Notes under the pieces: generated by a model
What the model was told of the DNA's origin: nothing
Databases searched by the model: none
What the model saw: only the letters and a program-made list of their open reading frames with translations
Part shown: positions 39,227 to 53,050 of the stretch, piece after piece
How the letters are laid out: each line of letters starts with the position of its first letter
Numbering within the stretch: position 1 is the stretch's first letter
Program-made: the position numbers and the translations under genes
Source: Ifrita kowaldi
Taxonomy: Eukaryota; Chordata; Aves; Passeriformes; Cinclosomatidae
Assembly (NCBI GenBank): GCA_013398055.1
Contig: VZRS01006723.1
Coordinates: 141,581-205,580, forward strand
Direction of reading: 5' to 3'
DNA: 64,000 nt

Positions 39227-40418
39227 CAGAGCCTCCTGCAAAGATGCAGCCTGTAACACGCGTGCTGAGAACAGAACGCTTTCGCACAGTGCAGCCCCTA
39301 CTTCCCAGTTCAAAAAGGAGGAGCAGGATGATGGAGTTAAAAACTTTGGATCTTATTAAATGCCAAGGATGAGGCTGAGGTTTTGGTTGGCACCTATGCT
39401 AGGGATGTGATGGGGAGAGAGCAGGGCATAATGGATGTGTTTCCCAGGAGTTGGCTACATACAAAGGGACCCAAATCATTTGGGTCCCAGCTCAGCTGTG
39501 CAGAGTTGTTGAAAAACACCTGTGAGCAGCATTCCCTGGGCTGCCCTGCTCCACCTGCCAGCCAAGGTGTGCTGGTGCCTTTCCAGTGCCTACAGCACTT
39601 GTCATGAGCTGAGCCCTGGTGTCAGCAGGCAGTGGCAGTGACACACTTTGTGTCTCAGAATAGCAAAAACTTTCTTTGCTTTATATAAAAATAAAAGCTG
39701 TGTGAAGCAGCTCAGTAAGATGTAATCCTGATAGTGTAAAGTTGGCAAGAGAGGCAGAGGCTGCACTTGTTCTCCTGGACCCTCATATGGCAAGAGAATG
39801 AGACTACAATCAATATGGGGCTCAGTGCTTGAGTATTGCCTGTCTTCTGAAGGCACAGAGATCAGTTGGCTTCTGTGTCATGAGCTGTGCCTGTGTAAAA
39901 GTGTGGCTTGCAGCAGGGTTTTTCGGGTATTCTGTGGTCATAGTTAAAAGCAGATTTTTGAGAGATTCAGTGTGCTACCCTGGGTCTTAAGTGTAGTTAT
40001 CCATTTGGTAGCCCTGTGGAAGCTGAGGGACTCTGAAAGATAGTCCCTGGAATATACTTAATGTCATAGCAAATTTTAGCAGTTTAATTATATCTAAATA
40101 GTTTTAACTTGCTTTTCTGAGCTGCTGACTTGCACTAGCTTTTTCAGGCATCAAGTGTATTGGATTTTTTTTTAGTTTATTTTAAATAAACTGCTATTGT
40201 ATAACTTTGATTATGAGAGCTGAGAGCGTAAGAAAAACACCCAATATCATGAGGATGGTGACTAATGTTGGCAACACTGGTGATGCTGATAGACATTAGA
40301 AGATAAAAGAGAGCAGATGGTGTTTCATTATTTTTTGAGTGCTTTACTTATCTTTGCATCTCTAATGTAGTCCTTTGAAGAACATTACCTGAATTTAAAC
40401 CTTTTCCTTCTCTCAAAC

Positions 40419-40440
40419 AAAAAAAAAAAAAAAAGAAAAA
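40419..40440 (+). repeat. Poly-A tract
   Basis: Sixteen A residues, one G and five more A residues. No element body was recognised upstream, so it is not assigned to a retrotransposon. Confidence 0.85.
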
Positions 40441-41352
40441 GAAGTGAGACTAATCATAATGTTTTCATAGCAGAGACACTGTTATGGGCACATCTGGTAC
40501 CTAGAGTGCCTCTGCATGTGTAGAAACATTTGCACTTGGAAGGCACTGCTTTGTATCAGCAGTGAGCGCTTTATTTTTGACTTTTCTCTCCAAAGCCTCC
40601 CAAAGAAAACAGAAATCACAAGTAAACATGGCATGCCCTTGACTTCAAAACCATGGCAATCCCCTGGGATTATTTTGCTTTGTAGAAGTGCAAAGCACAT
40701 CACACATCCAAGTGAACCTCAAGAAGCAGTCTGGGAAATGGAGAGGTTGTCCAGGGAAGGGACTGGGAGCTGGCTCCTGCTGTGCAGTTTGTAAAGAACA
40801 AGCATCAGAGGGCCTTGTTTTTTGTCTTGTGCACTTTACGAACTTCAAAATAGGCTCTTTCTCAGCAGTTATGTGGTATTGGGAGACAACAAGTAGCTGC
40901 ACAGTCTAATAAATGATGGGAAATGACAGAAATGTTGTCAGAGAACTGCTGGCCCATCTATACTATTCCCAATCTGGCAAATGCAGAGTTAAATCTGTCA
41001 CTGACTGTACAAAAAGCTCGAACAGATTCTGTGTGTATCATGGGAGGATGTGATAGATGTCTGAAGAAAGATTATATTTAGAAGGTAGACAGATATTGGT
41101 AGAGCTCTCTGAGGAACTTCATCCCAAATGTCAACAAAGCTTTTATAGTGGAAAAAAAAAAAGTTAAATTGAGAAAGTTTTTAGAATATGCTATAGTGGT
41201 GGAAGAAGTGCATTGCAAGAATTGGTGCGGGTACAGACATATCAATAAAGGCAGGCTGGTTTTCATGATCCCAATATGTACCACTACTACAGCAAAATTT
41301 CCAGTGGAAGCTTAGTCTGGAATTTCTGCAGAGTGAGTTCACTGAGCATTTT

Positions 41353-41804
41353 TGTGTGCAGGTAGCTCAGGGTATGGCTGAGTTACAGGTTGAGAGTTGC
41401 AGGTTCGGCTCTGGGGGGCAGGAGCCCGAGCCCCAGAGAAGAGGCCATGGAGTGCTGACCCTTTGCAGAACAAAGGGCACAGGGACCTGTGGCCCAGCCG
41501 GGGGACCGGACACTCAGGGACACAGCAGGAGCTGATGGTTCCAGACTTTCCTGCCCTTAGACTGTGAGGGTGTAAAAGCCCAGGGGCTCCTTTGTTCTGG
41601 CTCCCTCCCCAGAGGCACCTGCTTGAGCTGTAATTTTGTTATTATACCATGATTAAAGTACTTAAAAGATGGAGACATCTGAGACTGTGCTGTGGGAATC
41701 CTGGGATCCAGCTGGTGAGGAAACCTGTTCTGACTGTGTGAGTGTGGGGGTGTAGCTCTGAAGGGGCCTCAGTCCCAGCTCAGGTGGTGTGAGAGTGTTG
41801 GACA
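41353..41804 (+). mobile_element. Probable solo LTR of an endogenous retrovirus
   Basis: This is a GC-rich block of about 450 bp in AT-rich intron, with no coding sequence. Its layout resembles an LTR. A TATA-like TGTAAAAGCC lies at 41571-41580, and a poly(A)-like ATTAAA lies about 80 bp downstream at 41652-41657. A further stretch after it ends in GGACA. Boundaries were chosen on TG...CA ends; no target-site duplication was identified and the family was not recognised. It could instead be an unrelated GC-rich repeat. Confidence 0.45.
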
Positions 41805-44800
41805 GGGAAGTGTCCTTAACAAGCTCAGCAGCTGAAGTTAATTACTCTAAGTTCCCATGTAGAAAGACAACTTTTAACTGCTGTTGATTAAATATGGGCT
41901 TTTGAGCAGTGTCAGAGTGCCCTGACTAAAGCAATGTGTTATGGGAGAAAATAAAAAGTTGTTTTATTTGAACTGGAAAGCTCCTTCGGTATTTTCATGA
42001 GTACTCCTACTGTGCTGGGACACTTAAACACCCACTGGATGGTTTACTGGGATTTCAAGTCTTTGAGTCAATTAAAATGCAGAGTCAATGTGGTGAAGCC
42101 ACACAGTTCCCCAAGTGTTACTGGAGTGGTGTTACAGGTTTGGTCAGCAGTGCTTTTTAGTAGTTTTCAACTACTGGGCCAGCATGCTGGAATTGCACTG
42201 ACAACCATCCAGCAATGAGCAGGGCTTGGAGCAAGGCAGGTAGTCCTTTGGGGATGTAGAGGAGAGAAGTTCCATCACTTCCAAAAGTCTTGAGCCAGGG
42301 CATTTTCCCAAATAAGAGGAGATAATTTCTTACAACAGGTCAGTGCTGACTGGGCTTGGACTGCCCTTTCACAAGGTGAAAAGCACAGTGAGATGAGCGT
42401 GGTGAGGCCCTCACTGAGGGGCCATTCACCAGAGGAGCTGGGACTTTGAGGGGCAGCAACACATGGCTGCTGGGTTTCAGTTGGTAATCACAAAGTGCCA
42501 AACCAAAAATAAAAAAAATCTAAAGCAGAAGGGGAAACAAAATGTATTTCAGGCAGAAAAGCAATGCTGCCTGAGACATGAGCTCAGCTGATCTGTGAGT
42601 GTTGTCAGCTGTGGGCTGCCCCTTGCTACCATGAGCTCAGGTCTGTCTGTTGTCTTACAGCAAAATCTATTGCTCATATATAGCATGTCTAAAAGTAGGT
42701 TGTGTTCTGTGCCAGAAAGGTATTTATTTTAGGCAGGCAAGGAAAGAAGGAATGAACACTTCCTTTAGGGTAGCTGCAGACACTTGTCCCGTGGAAGGAA
42801 ATTGAGTAGTGTTTTCAAGATACGAGTGCTGCCGAATTATCCACTTAGCCTGCTGCATCCAGTCTTTGTGGTATTATGAGCTTTTGTAGGCTCAGTCCCA
42901 GCCAGGGAAGAAGCTGTCCCCTTCCTTTGTGGAGAGAGCTGTACAGGAAGATCTGTACCTTTGGCTTGAACAACGCACATCTCTTGAACTGAAGTTAACC
43001 AGCTATCTGGAAATTGGTGCTCCAAAAGATACAAATAGTCTTGGTGGAGAAGCAATCTATCTTGATAGATAAGTGATCGATCATGGGGTCTAAAGTCAGT
43101 GCAACTGCTCTGGTATACACCTGCCAAATACGTGGTTCTAGATACCCCCTGGGTGATATCTAGTGTGCATTTTAAGGAAGTGATGTGTCAGGGAGTGGTG
43201 CAGCCTTGATGTAGTGCTTACACATCTATAAATTTCTGATACATATCCAGTGTGTCTGGGCTCTAACCTCTGTATCGAATGGTTCCCTTATCGGTGTGAG
43301 AAGTTAGAAGGGAGAGAGCTGTTCTTTTAGTCCCTGTGGTGAAGCCTCTCACATCGTCTGCATGATTGACAGGTGCTTTGACGTTTCATAAGAGAAGAAA
43401 TTGATGGGCTAACTGGTGGGTGGACATAAATTTACATCAGTTTTAGGCTGTTAGTTTTTGCTAACAGCGCACTTTGCCCTGGTGTTTATTTGTGCGGAGC
43501 CCATTTTAAGCTAGAGTAGGAAGCTGTATTACTTTGTAGTTAGCATTAAAAAAGGTCATCTGTAAAATGGAATAAAATGAAGTTATTACAGAAATAATTA
43601 AGAAACAGTTAGTTGAAATTGAAAGAGTTGTAAAGAAGGAACTGTGAATGTAATCTGGTGTTGGCTGGGATGCAGGAGAAAGTGCCCTCAGTCTATCAGA
43701 AGTCAGTGCTTCGTCCCCACAACCTGCAGCTCTTTCAGTGGCTTTCTCATTCTCATAATACATATAGAGCCTTTTTCAGAATATTTTGAGGGAATTTTTT
43801 TCTCCTCCCCTGAAGGATAAATCAATTTGCAGAACAGTGCATTCATTTTTTACTCTAGGTTTCCATAGCTTGTTGAACAAGCTAATCAGTGGTTTTTCTA
43901 GAGGAAAGGTGGGCTGGGCTGTGGTACAGGACTAGTTCTCTGTCTGAGCCTACCACTGGAAATGCACCAGCAGTGACCTGCTGGCCACCCAAGCAATTTA
44001 AAAATCACATTTCGAAAGCTGTTATTTTGGCTCATAACAAATATCCAGGAATTACCCAGCACTGGGTTGAAAAAACCAGATTCTGACCATAAGGTATTTT
44101 CTGTGAAGTTACAAAGTCCTTGCTGAAGTGCAGGGCCTGACCCACAAACTCCTTCCCCGTGTTTGTAATGCTGAAGCCTGAATTATTCATAGAGTGGGGA
44201 CTCTGAGCAAACTGCAGAAGCCAGCACACTTCAGGTGATTAATGAAAAGTCTGAGCTGGTGCTTTACGATGAAGATGAGTCATTAATACAGCAGGCATGC
44301 TAACAAGCACAGGAGAGGGTTTGTGTGGGAGGGTGCAGGAGCCATCTCTCCTTAGGCTGCTAGCAGAGTTGAGCCAGGGCAACAGGGCTGGTTACAGCTC
44401 AGTGCTCCCTGGTGCTTAATTTCAGCTCCTAAAATAGAGAGACATATCTCCTCATGGAGTGTGATGAATATTGCCATGAAAACAAGCACATGTGCTTCAG
44501 TGGCACTAACAGGTTCAAGTGCAGGAGGTGCCCTTGGGACCAAAGCCCTACACCTCTGAAGAGGGTAGTGGCAGTGCTGCCTTCAATGAGTTGAGCGTGT
44601 TCCCAGCCAATATTCACAAGGCACTTAGCTTTGAAGGGGAACAGAGTAATTAAAACTTATTTTATAAGCCCCCAAGACGTACGTGTGTTCTGTGCATACA
44701 GATTATGTTGTTTGTGAGGTTCACAGCCCTATCTCCTGTCTGTTTATATTAGTTCTATCTTATTTTTTTATTAGTTTAGAAGGCAGATCAATTTTTAATT

Positions 44801-46938
44801 GAAGGGATTTTTTTTTCTCTGAGGAAAATGGTGGGCAAATGGTGATACATTGTATTCACATAAAGGAAGCAGTATTAGATTTGAAGCCGGTTAAACGGAT
44901 CACAGAAGGAAAAAAAATCCTTTCTTCCTGACTGCTAAATATTTAACAGGCCACTGAATGATCAAAGGTCCCTTTAGGGTTTTAAAATGACAAGGTAGGA
45001 ACGAGTTTAAATTCCCTAACATTTGCATTTGTGACAGCAAGAATGTGAGAAGCGATGTCAAATGCTTGAAGTCCTCCCACTTGCACAGTGATCACTGAGT
45101 CATTTTACTGATAGAAGCCAATTCAGAATACTTTACCCCTTCTATAAATGTTGAACCAAACTCAGCCGGGAAATGGGAGCATCACCCACACAACACAAAG
45201 CACCAGAGCATTTTTTCTCTGCACAGGATAATCAGCAGCAGTATTAAAAAAATAAGTGCTGAAGGGATTCTGTTTCTGCAGTGAATAGTCATTGGGGGAA
45301 TGCTGTCTCCTAAGTTTGCTTTGACTTGAATCTTGGTTTCCATGGGGTTGTTGGAAGTGGTGTTAAGAACGTATTTTGCTTGAATACTGTCTCTTCATAT
45401 GTGAATCTCAATGCTCCTATTGCAGTGAGGGTACAGTAGAAGAGCTCACTTGTCACTGATTTAATCTGGGAGATTACAGGTTGGTACATGCTGAGTCTGT
45501 CTTGCTGGATGAAAGTGGTTTGCATCAAATTTCCAAGATGTCCTGCCTTAACCATATTAAGTAGTTTGGGGTTTAGGCATTTGAAGCACTTTGGATTTCT
45601 GAAGGTCATTCTTGATTCTCTACAGTGTTACGTTACTATTAAACCTATGTAAAAGCTTTGACTTCTGTGGAGCTAACTGCTTGCTTAAGTGTGTGCTTGA
45701 AAACCTTTTGCTAAAGCAAATGAATGAATTTAATGAATTAAAAACGTTAAGTGTTTGAAATTAATTCAAATTGAACTAGATCACCTTTTAAGCTTTCAGT
45801 AGTAATATTATTTTGTACAGAAATGATACGCGTGTATAAGAGAATCACTGCTGTTTTCACTGCTATGTTTCCTCATTGAATCTGCTTGATGAACAATGCT
45901 CGTTGTGGAACAGTAAACCCATCATTTGGCTTTATGCTAAACCACTTCAAAAATTATCATACTTTAATGCAAGCCATTGCAATACCCATATGTTGGGAAT
46001 GCACAAATACCTACCAGATAATTGAAACAAAATTATTTGGAGGTAGTTATTAAAGTATACAGTATATATACAGTATAATGCAGAATTTCATTTAGTTTAT
46101 TCGTGTCAAAGTACATTTACTCTTAGCCTTGTATTCCATAGAAGTATTTTCTAGTGTGGGTCATTTCTAAAATGACATTTGCACATAGACTCACCAGCTG
46201 AGTGCCTGATACTGCTCGAGCGTTTACAAACGCTGGGGCATCCAGCTGTGGCAGTCTTGCAGGTGAGTAGTGTTCAGATCTGCATGGGTGATTCTCAAGA
46301 TCTGGCTCTGATTCATACCCAAATGTTCATCAAGCAGCACATGTAGGGGAACATCTTAATGGCTGGTAGCAGATAGGTTTTTGTGTTCTTTTCAAACTAC
46401 AGGGAGTCATATCATAAGTACACATCTTTTTCTGAAGCATGGACTCATCCTGCCAGCCTTTTTTGTTTCATCCTCAGTTCTGAAAATACAAAAGAGCAGC
46501 ATTTAGGTTCTCACTATGATGGAGAAAATGTTGTGTTGCTTCAGGCAGTGTACTGTTGTTCAGGAACTGCAGATGTGTTTTGTAGGAGAAAGAACTGTAC
46601 CAACTGTAATTAATTTGCTACATGTGTTCTCTCACTCCTTTTCTGTTTCAACTGAGCATTCTTGTCTCCCATAGAATAAGCTTTGTTGGTAATCCATCTC
46701 ATTGGCATGACATACATGAAATTATTCTTCCTCAGCTTCATGGGAGCTTCCATAAATCACATGTAGCCATGAATTTGAGGAAAAGTGGTTTGATTTTTCC
46801 TATTAATCCCTAAAGTGTAATGATAGTGTAATGAGTGCAGTTACTAAGCAGTATTTCACTCAAAACTTCCTGGCAGAATTGTGGTTTTACCTGCTATTCT
46901 GGATGTTGTGAACAGAATAAATGCTTTTATCTCACCTA

Positions 46939-46965
46939 TTTTTTTTTTGTGTGTGTGTGTGTGTG
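46939..46965 (+). repeat. Poly-T followed by (GT)n microsatellite
   Basis: About ten T residues run into eight or nine GT units. This is a simple repeat and is likely polymorphic. Confidence 0.9.
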
Positions 46966-49900
46966 CTACTTCTATGGTGTGTATGCATCAGTTTTTCCTC
47001 TGGTATGCTTAAATGTAAATGGAGTGAGGGCTGGAGTATGATTAGAATCCCCTCTCTCAAATAAGAACAGTAGATGTGAAAAGTGAAAGATTTGTTCCTA
47101 GTGCTTGTGGGACTGAGTGCTTCATGTGAATTCTGGCAGTTTATGGTGATAACTTCACTGTGACTTAAATGCATTCCAGGGGCAGCCCCTGCTTAGCTGG
47201 TGACATTTGGGGAGCTACTGTGATTAATAATAAGAAAGGAGCAGAGGGAAGGTGTTATTTTAACAATCCTAATAGCTAACATTCAATGCTTTGATTCTTT
47301 AAAAGCAGCTCTGCATTTTAATGTCAAATGGTTTAACAGAGTCTATTAATAGAAGGCTCCTTCTGGTAAAAACAGTGCAGCAACAGTTCCCCTTTGAAGC
47401 TTCATCTGTGGCTGAGATCATCATCAGCCCACACTGGTTCAGGTAGTTTTTGGACTTTTGGTACCACTGGGGCTTGCCCTCCTTTTCCTTCTCAGCAGCG
47501 TGGTGAGCAGCATCTCTGCCCCACTTGACTCTGTTCCAAACACCAAGCAGCCACATCCCAGCTCTAGCAATTTCCTTGTCTACAGTTCTCATAAATGAGC
47601 GCCACAGGCAGAGAGTAGTGGATGCTCCACAGGTCTTGCCTCACTGTGTTGTGTGGATAGAAGGAGCTGGGTTAGCCCAGAGAAGAATAAAATGAGTCAG
47701 GATAATGCTTTCTCCAGTACCAAACCTTTGTTACTTTAAGACTTTTAAGTGGCTTTTCCCAGACATCTGTTGGGAATGATTTGGGGAGAGCTGAACCTGC
47801 CTAAAACAGAGGTGCAACTTGGGTGACTCCTCAAAGGCCATCCAAACTTACACTCTTTATGACTTCTTATATGTGAAGTAGTAGTGATGACTTTTCTGGT
47901 GTCCATCCCTTTTGGGACAGCAGCAGATGTCTGAAAACAGGGTCATAAACCCAGGCTGCTCTCAGACATACAGGTGTAAGTATAGAAATGGCTTAGTAAG
48001 GGGTAGAGTTACACCAGACTTATTTTGACAAAAATAGATCAGAATTTGGCCTGGGAAACTGTTTCTTTGAAATCCACTCTCATGCAGTGTAGAGGATGGC
48101 AGACTTCAGTCTGCTGCTTACTTGCATCTAAGCCAGAAGTGAAAAGCAAAGATAACAATAGCAGTGCTGGGGGAGGAGGGAAAGAAAACACAGATACTTG
48201 AGTATTGGGTATTTAGGCACTGGTCTTTTAAGAGTCTCCTTGCCTACTACTCCTTAGTAAGTAGACTTTATTAAGTAATTCTTTCCATGTAATTAAAAGG
48301 AGTTATTTCAGTTTTCTATGGGAGAAGAATAAGCTAAAGAGATGTTCATGATGTTTGTGTTTTGTGACACTGGACTGTGAAGTAACCTTTCCTGATTCAA
48401 GTGGAAGCTCTGAATAGCTGTGTACTTGCTTCTAGATGAGGATTGTCACTGCAGGAATATAAAGTTTAAAATGCAGGCTCTCTAGTCTTTTGTAGTGTTT
48501 GATCTGCTGCTGAATAGATCACAATTGCAGGAAATACTCCTGAAGCCATTATAGTTCGAATAATTGTTGCAAGTGGGTTTTTTTCAAAGCAAGTGCTGGT
48601 TTACTCTGTAGAAGAAATATATTTTAACATTCCTCAGCTGGGTAAAGTGCTGTAATAGATTGGAATTGAAGGAATGCTTTAGAGAGATGCTCACTGATAA
48701 TAATTGAAGGGTAACCACTTCACTCATAGCACGTCCTGTCAATCAATTCCAGCCTTTGAAGGTGACATCCTGCCGCTAGATCACCCGTGAGTCCACAGCT
48801 CAGTGTGCTGGAGAGCACAAGCAAATGAGTCAATGCTGATTGCATTAGCTTGTCTGCTCATACTCTAGGGAAGAGCAAAAGGGAGAAAAACATGCCCTCT
48901 TCCCACTGCCTGTAGAGAGATCTTCCCCTTTCTTTAAGAACTTCCTTGGGAATGAGTGAAGTTGCTTCATTGCTTTGTGGCTACAGTCACAGGAGGTAGG
49001 GTACAGAACTGGAAGGTGTGCTCTCTCTGGGGCCATGTGTAACGCAGTGGGAACTCAAGCTGTTCGTGGTGCCAGAGGGTGGCTGGGCCTGCAGGTCTGT
49101 GTAGAGGACTTTTTCTGAGAGTAGGAGAAGTAGCTATGGTTTAGAAGTTGCTGTTTTAGATAATACAGCATTGAATGAACTGTTTGTGTAACTGGAGGTT
49201 TTTTTTAGAGGAAATTTATTTTTCTCCTTTAATTTTGTCTTAGGAAAGAGAATATATACTCATGGAGTCTATACAATAACTTCTGGAGTTTATCTGTACT
49301 AAAAATATACTTAACATTGAAATGTGATTATGATATTCAAACTGTTTTAAATTAAGTATGGTAAAATAACACTGCAGTTTTGGCTGGGACCATGCTGTTT
49401 AAAATCATCTTTACTGACCTAGTAGAGCCAAATCTGACCAAGATTGCTCATTTCTGTGCTGACTTCCAAGCTGATGTGTACCATTCTTCTAGTTAATGTG
49501 ATTTGTAAAGGTCTTGTGTTGTTACGTTCTAGTTTTATTTAATGAAGGTAAAGTTCAAATATCATCCTTGGAGGTCATTCTTGGTGATGTGTTCACACAG
49601 AATGGAGAATCCTCCATTACAGAAAGGGGACAGATGGGTTTAGCTAACAGACATAATGTCTGACAGATTCCTTAATTTTCTTTCTGTTCTAGGATGTGAT
49701 CATTCCTGCTGTTCTCCTTTGGGATCTCCCAACATCCCCAGCCAAGTGCGTTGTGTAGACTGAAGTCTGTATTCAGGAGAAGGCCCCCTAGGACTGGATA
49801 GGCGTTTTTAACACATGAGAGAATGGCTTCCCCTTTTTTGCACTAATGTGACATTTTTTGCTTATGTTATTTTTTGACTTTGTGATTCTTTTCGGTGCGC

Positions 49901-50494
49901 TGTTTGCCCATCATCTTTGATTTGGTGAGTGCCTAAGTGACACTTACATGTTTTCCTGTTGAGGTGCATGTTATTTATTTCAGTCACTTACTCAGTTTTG
50001 TTAAGGTATCTTTGAGTTATGTAGTAAAAATAATAAAAATTAGCATAGACTGTTTATTGTTCCTTCTTACTGCATAAGATCGAGCAAACAGTTCAGTGCA
50101 GTCCTTGGTCCTTCTTCCAAATCCTCATTGAAATTAGCGGTATTATTTGAAGATTTCTGTGGAACTGCGGTCTGAAATTTCAGTTTTGAGAATGTAAATC
50201 ACAAAGTTGATAGTGGAAATTGTTTGAGCAGATCTATTACTCTAAAATATTGTTATTACCTTGTTCAGGAGAACGTCAAGAAAGGCAGATCTGTGGCCAC
50301 ATCTCCGATGTGACGTCTAGTTAGCGTGTATCGTTCCCACTATTTTGCAATTAGAAGCAACGTCAGTCTTTCTCAATTACGTGCTCTGGCTTTTTCTTTT
50401 CCTACCCATGTAGTTTTCAATGTCACCATGGATTTGGGAAGTAGAAAAGGATGAAGCTGGAAGGGCTGTGTGTCCTGGATGCGTTTACATGCGT

Positions 50495-50517
50495 TGCTGA
50501 TGTCACATTGACTCAGC
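50495..50517. promoter_or_regulatory. Candidate paired MARE/CRE-like sites
   Basis: TGCTGATGTCA (50495-50505) resembles a MAF recognition element. TGACTCAGC (50509-50517) is an AP-1 core with one MARE flank. They lie within 23 bp in a CpG-containing part of intron 4, about 180 bp after a CRE half-site TGACGTCT (50311-50318). Assignment is by motif only. Confidence 0.25.
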
Positions 50518-52035
50518 CCCTAGGCAGCTTCTTACTTTAAGTCACCTGGGATTGATGCACATGTCCATCATGTGTAGAACTCATATGAACTTCTGGTCTG
50601 GCTTGGGCAATGAGCAGGTTCTCCATGTAATTGTCATTTATCTGCAAATACCAACATTCCAGTGGCTCTAATTAGGTACTTTACCAGCCTGGTGAGTGCA
50701 AGCATGAATCTGAGTTTCAGCAAATCTGATTTCTCACAGAAATGTTACTGTTGTACTCTGAAGGAGTCTCATCTGAACAAGTAATACTGAGGAATTTTAA
50801 AGGAAGGAAAGAAAAAATATACACAATCTGTGTTGTGCTGAAATTTGTTTTTCAAGGAGTTTACATCAATTTGCAAATTTTTGTAAGCAGAAATTATTTC
50901 CAGCTATTTGTAGACACCAAGATGGACCTGTGGTTACAGGTTGCCACACACACTTCATTCCTCTTTCGGTAAGCCTCGGTTGTTTTCCTTTTGTCATTGC
51001 CAACTGAAAGGCATAAAAATGCAAATCAAAATGCAGCCTGTAGCACTTGCAGGCACTATTTTAGCCTTTCATTGGAATTGTGCTTTTGCTGATATTTATT
51101 TGTTAATTAAATGTCTCTTCTTCATTTCAGCTCTCCATTTGAGGAGGAGGAGGGAGATAGTCTCATTTCCTTATTGGTACTCTAAATGAGTTGTGCACAG
51201 GAACAGCTAGTTTCCTTCACACATAATGCTTTCTCATCATTTCCTTCACTTAGGTGTTCAGCTTAGAGATAATTAAAACAGTTTACTTTATTTCTAGCTA
51301 GTGCACAGATGCATTTCTGTATCTCTGGAGTAAAACAACTGGACCAATGATGATGCTTTGTCATTTACAGCTGAGTCTTGGAGGCACTGACTATTGCAAT
51401 GAGTGAGCAGGAGCTTTGAAGCATCCTAAGCTGACCTGGCAACTCAGTTATAACTGTATAACTCAGTTCCATGAATATAATACCTTAGGACTAGGAAAGT
51501 AAATGAATTGAGGCCATTTTAGCGTATCTTTGTTTTGCCTCTTGTTGGAATTCTTTGTTCGAGGGCTTCTCTCCTATCCAGATAAGTTGGGCTCTATGGT
51601 CAAAATATCTGTAAAAAATTAGTTACCAAATGGGGAAGACAATTAGTTGTTCACTTCAGCCCAGTATCTAGCCCCTGAGCATCCTGGTGGAGTATATTTT
51701 GGAGAAGAAGGAATACAAATTATTTTCTTTACAAAGTGGAATTTTAAGCCTGTAAACACAGCAAATTGTTATTCAGCTTTGTAGCAGGAGGCAGATTTGC
51801 ACAGGAACAATAACAGCTGCACTGGGGGTATAAAAAAGGAATCCCAAAATTTTACTTTAAGCTCCACCATATAATGACTGACAGCTCCTGACAAAAGCTC
51901 TCACAGGGTGGGTAATACCAAAATGAAATGGGCTTAGTCAGGCTGGAGGGACATGGAGTTACCAGTTTTAAGGGCTTAAGGCAGCCCTGCCAAGATATAG
52001 GTTTGGGATATGGTAACAGGCGTGAGACCAGTAGC

Positions 52036-52063
52036 TTTAGGGATAAACAATTTTATCCCTAAA
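52036..52063. repeat. Perfect inverted repeat, 12-bp arms, 4-nt loop
   Basis: The arm TTTAGGGATAAA (52036-52047) and its exact reverse complement (52052-52063) flank the loop CAAT. No transposon termini were recognised nearby. Confidence 0.8.
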
Positions 52064-52794
52064 TAAATTAAGACAGATTACCAGTGCAATTATCCAGGCT
52101 GTAACAGCAGCAAATTCAATAATTCACTAATACTGGGCTAGAATTGACATCTGGGCTCACAAAGATGGACATGCCCGTTGCTGTCAGGAAGGCATTACTC
52201 TATCAGTATGTGATAATTTTTCAAGGTAATAATGCTTTTGGATGTGTATTTTCTTATTTTGAGCTCCCACAGGTACCAACTGGTGTGTATGTACAACAGA
52301 TTGGACTGTGTTAAAGTTGCTTTGCATGGAACATTTTGTTGGGGTCTCAAAGGGCTTTCCAGAAGATTACCTTGTAAACCAGCTTTTTCCCTGTTCTAGT
52401 TCACTGCTTTTTCCATAATGCCTGTTGTCTTGGTTCACAGCTTTTTTGATTCATGGTTTTAATTTGATTAATTTACACAGATTTAATTTAATCTAATTTA
52501 ATTGGTTCACAGTTTTACATTATAAAACACTCGATAACAGACTGGCAAGTGATGTCGAGTGACCAGTGCTCATTGAGTTATAATAACCAATTTTGCTGAA
52601 ATTAACTATGACTTTTCAAGTTACAATAATCTTCTAGGTGTTATAGGCAAACCTCACTTTATTTATTGTGGGCAGTAGGGCTTTCAGCTAGAGAAAAGGT
52701 CCTCCCACTATATCTGCATGAGAAATTCCATAGAGGTCTCAAGAACAGACAGGAAATCAGCAACTGTGAAACAACATGAATATGAGTAAAGGAG

Positions 52795-53050
52795 ATTGAA
52801 CCAGACTCTTCGGTGGTGCCCAGTGAAATGGCAGGAAGCAGTGGGCACTAACTGAAATGCAGGAAACTCCACTTAAATGTAAGAAAAAGGTTTTTCACTG
52901 TGTGGTTAGTCAAACACTGGATGAGGTTTTCCAGCCAGGTTGCGGAGTCTCCATTTGTGGGAATGGTTAAAACGTGATCAGGCATGACCCTGAGCAACCT
53001 GCTCCAGGTGGACAATTTCTGGAGGTCTCTTCTGACCTCTGTGGTTCGTG
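52795..53050 (+). mobile_element. Degenerate CR1 LINE fragment
   Basis: This matches the 3' coding and 3' untranslated part of CR1 in the sense direction. It has GAACCAGACTCTTCGGTGG, then a GTTTTTCACTGTG block, GTTGCGGAGTCTCC, CTGAGCAACCTGCTCCAGGTG and GGAGGTCTCTTCTGACCTC. Internal stops and gaps show it is old and inactive. It is the only CR1 piece here in the same direction as SNCA. Confidence 0.85.

Noticed and set aside
41363..41412. tRNA-like A- and B-box words
   Set aside because: The T-arm does not pair and no acceptor stem forms, so this is not a tRNA gene.
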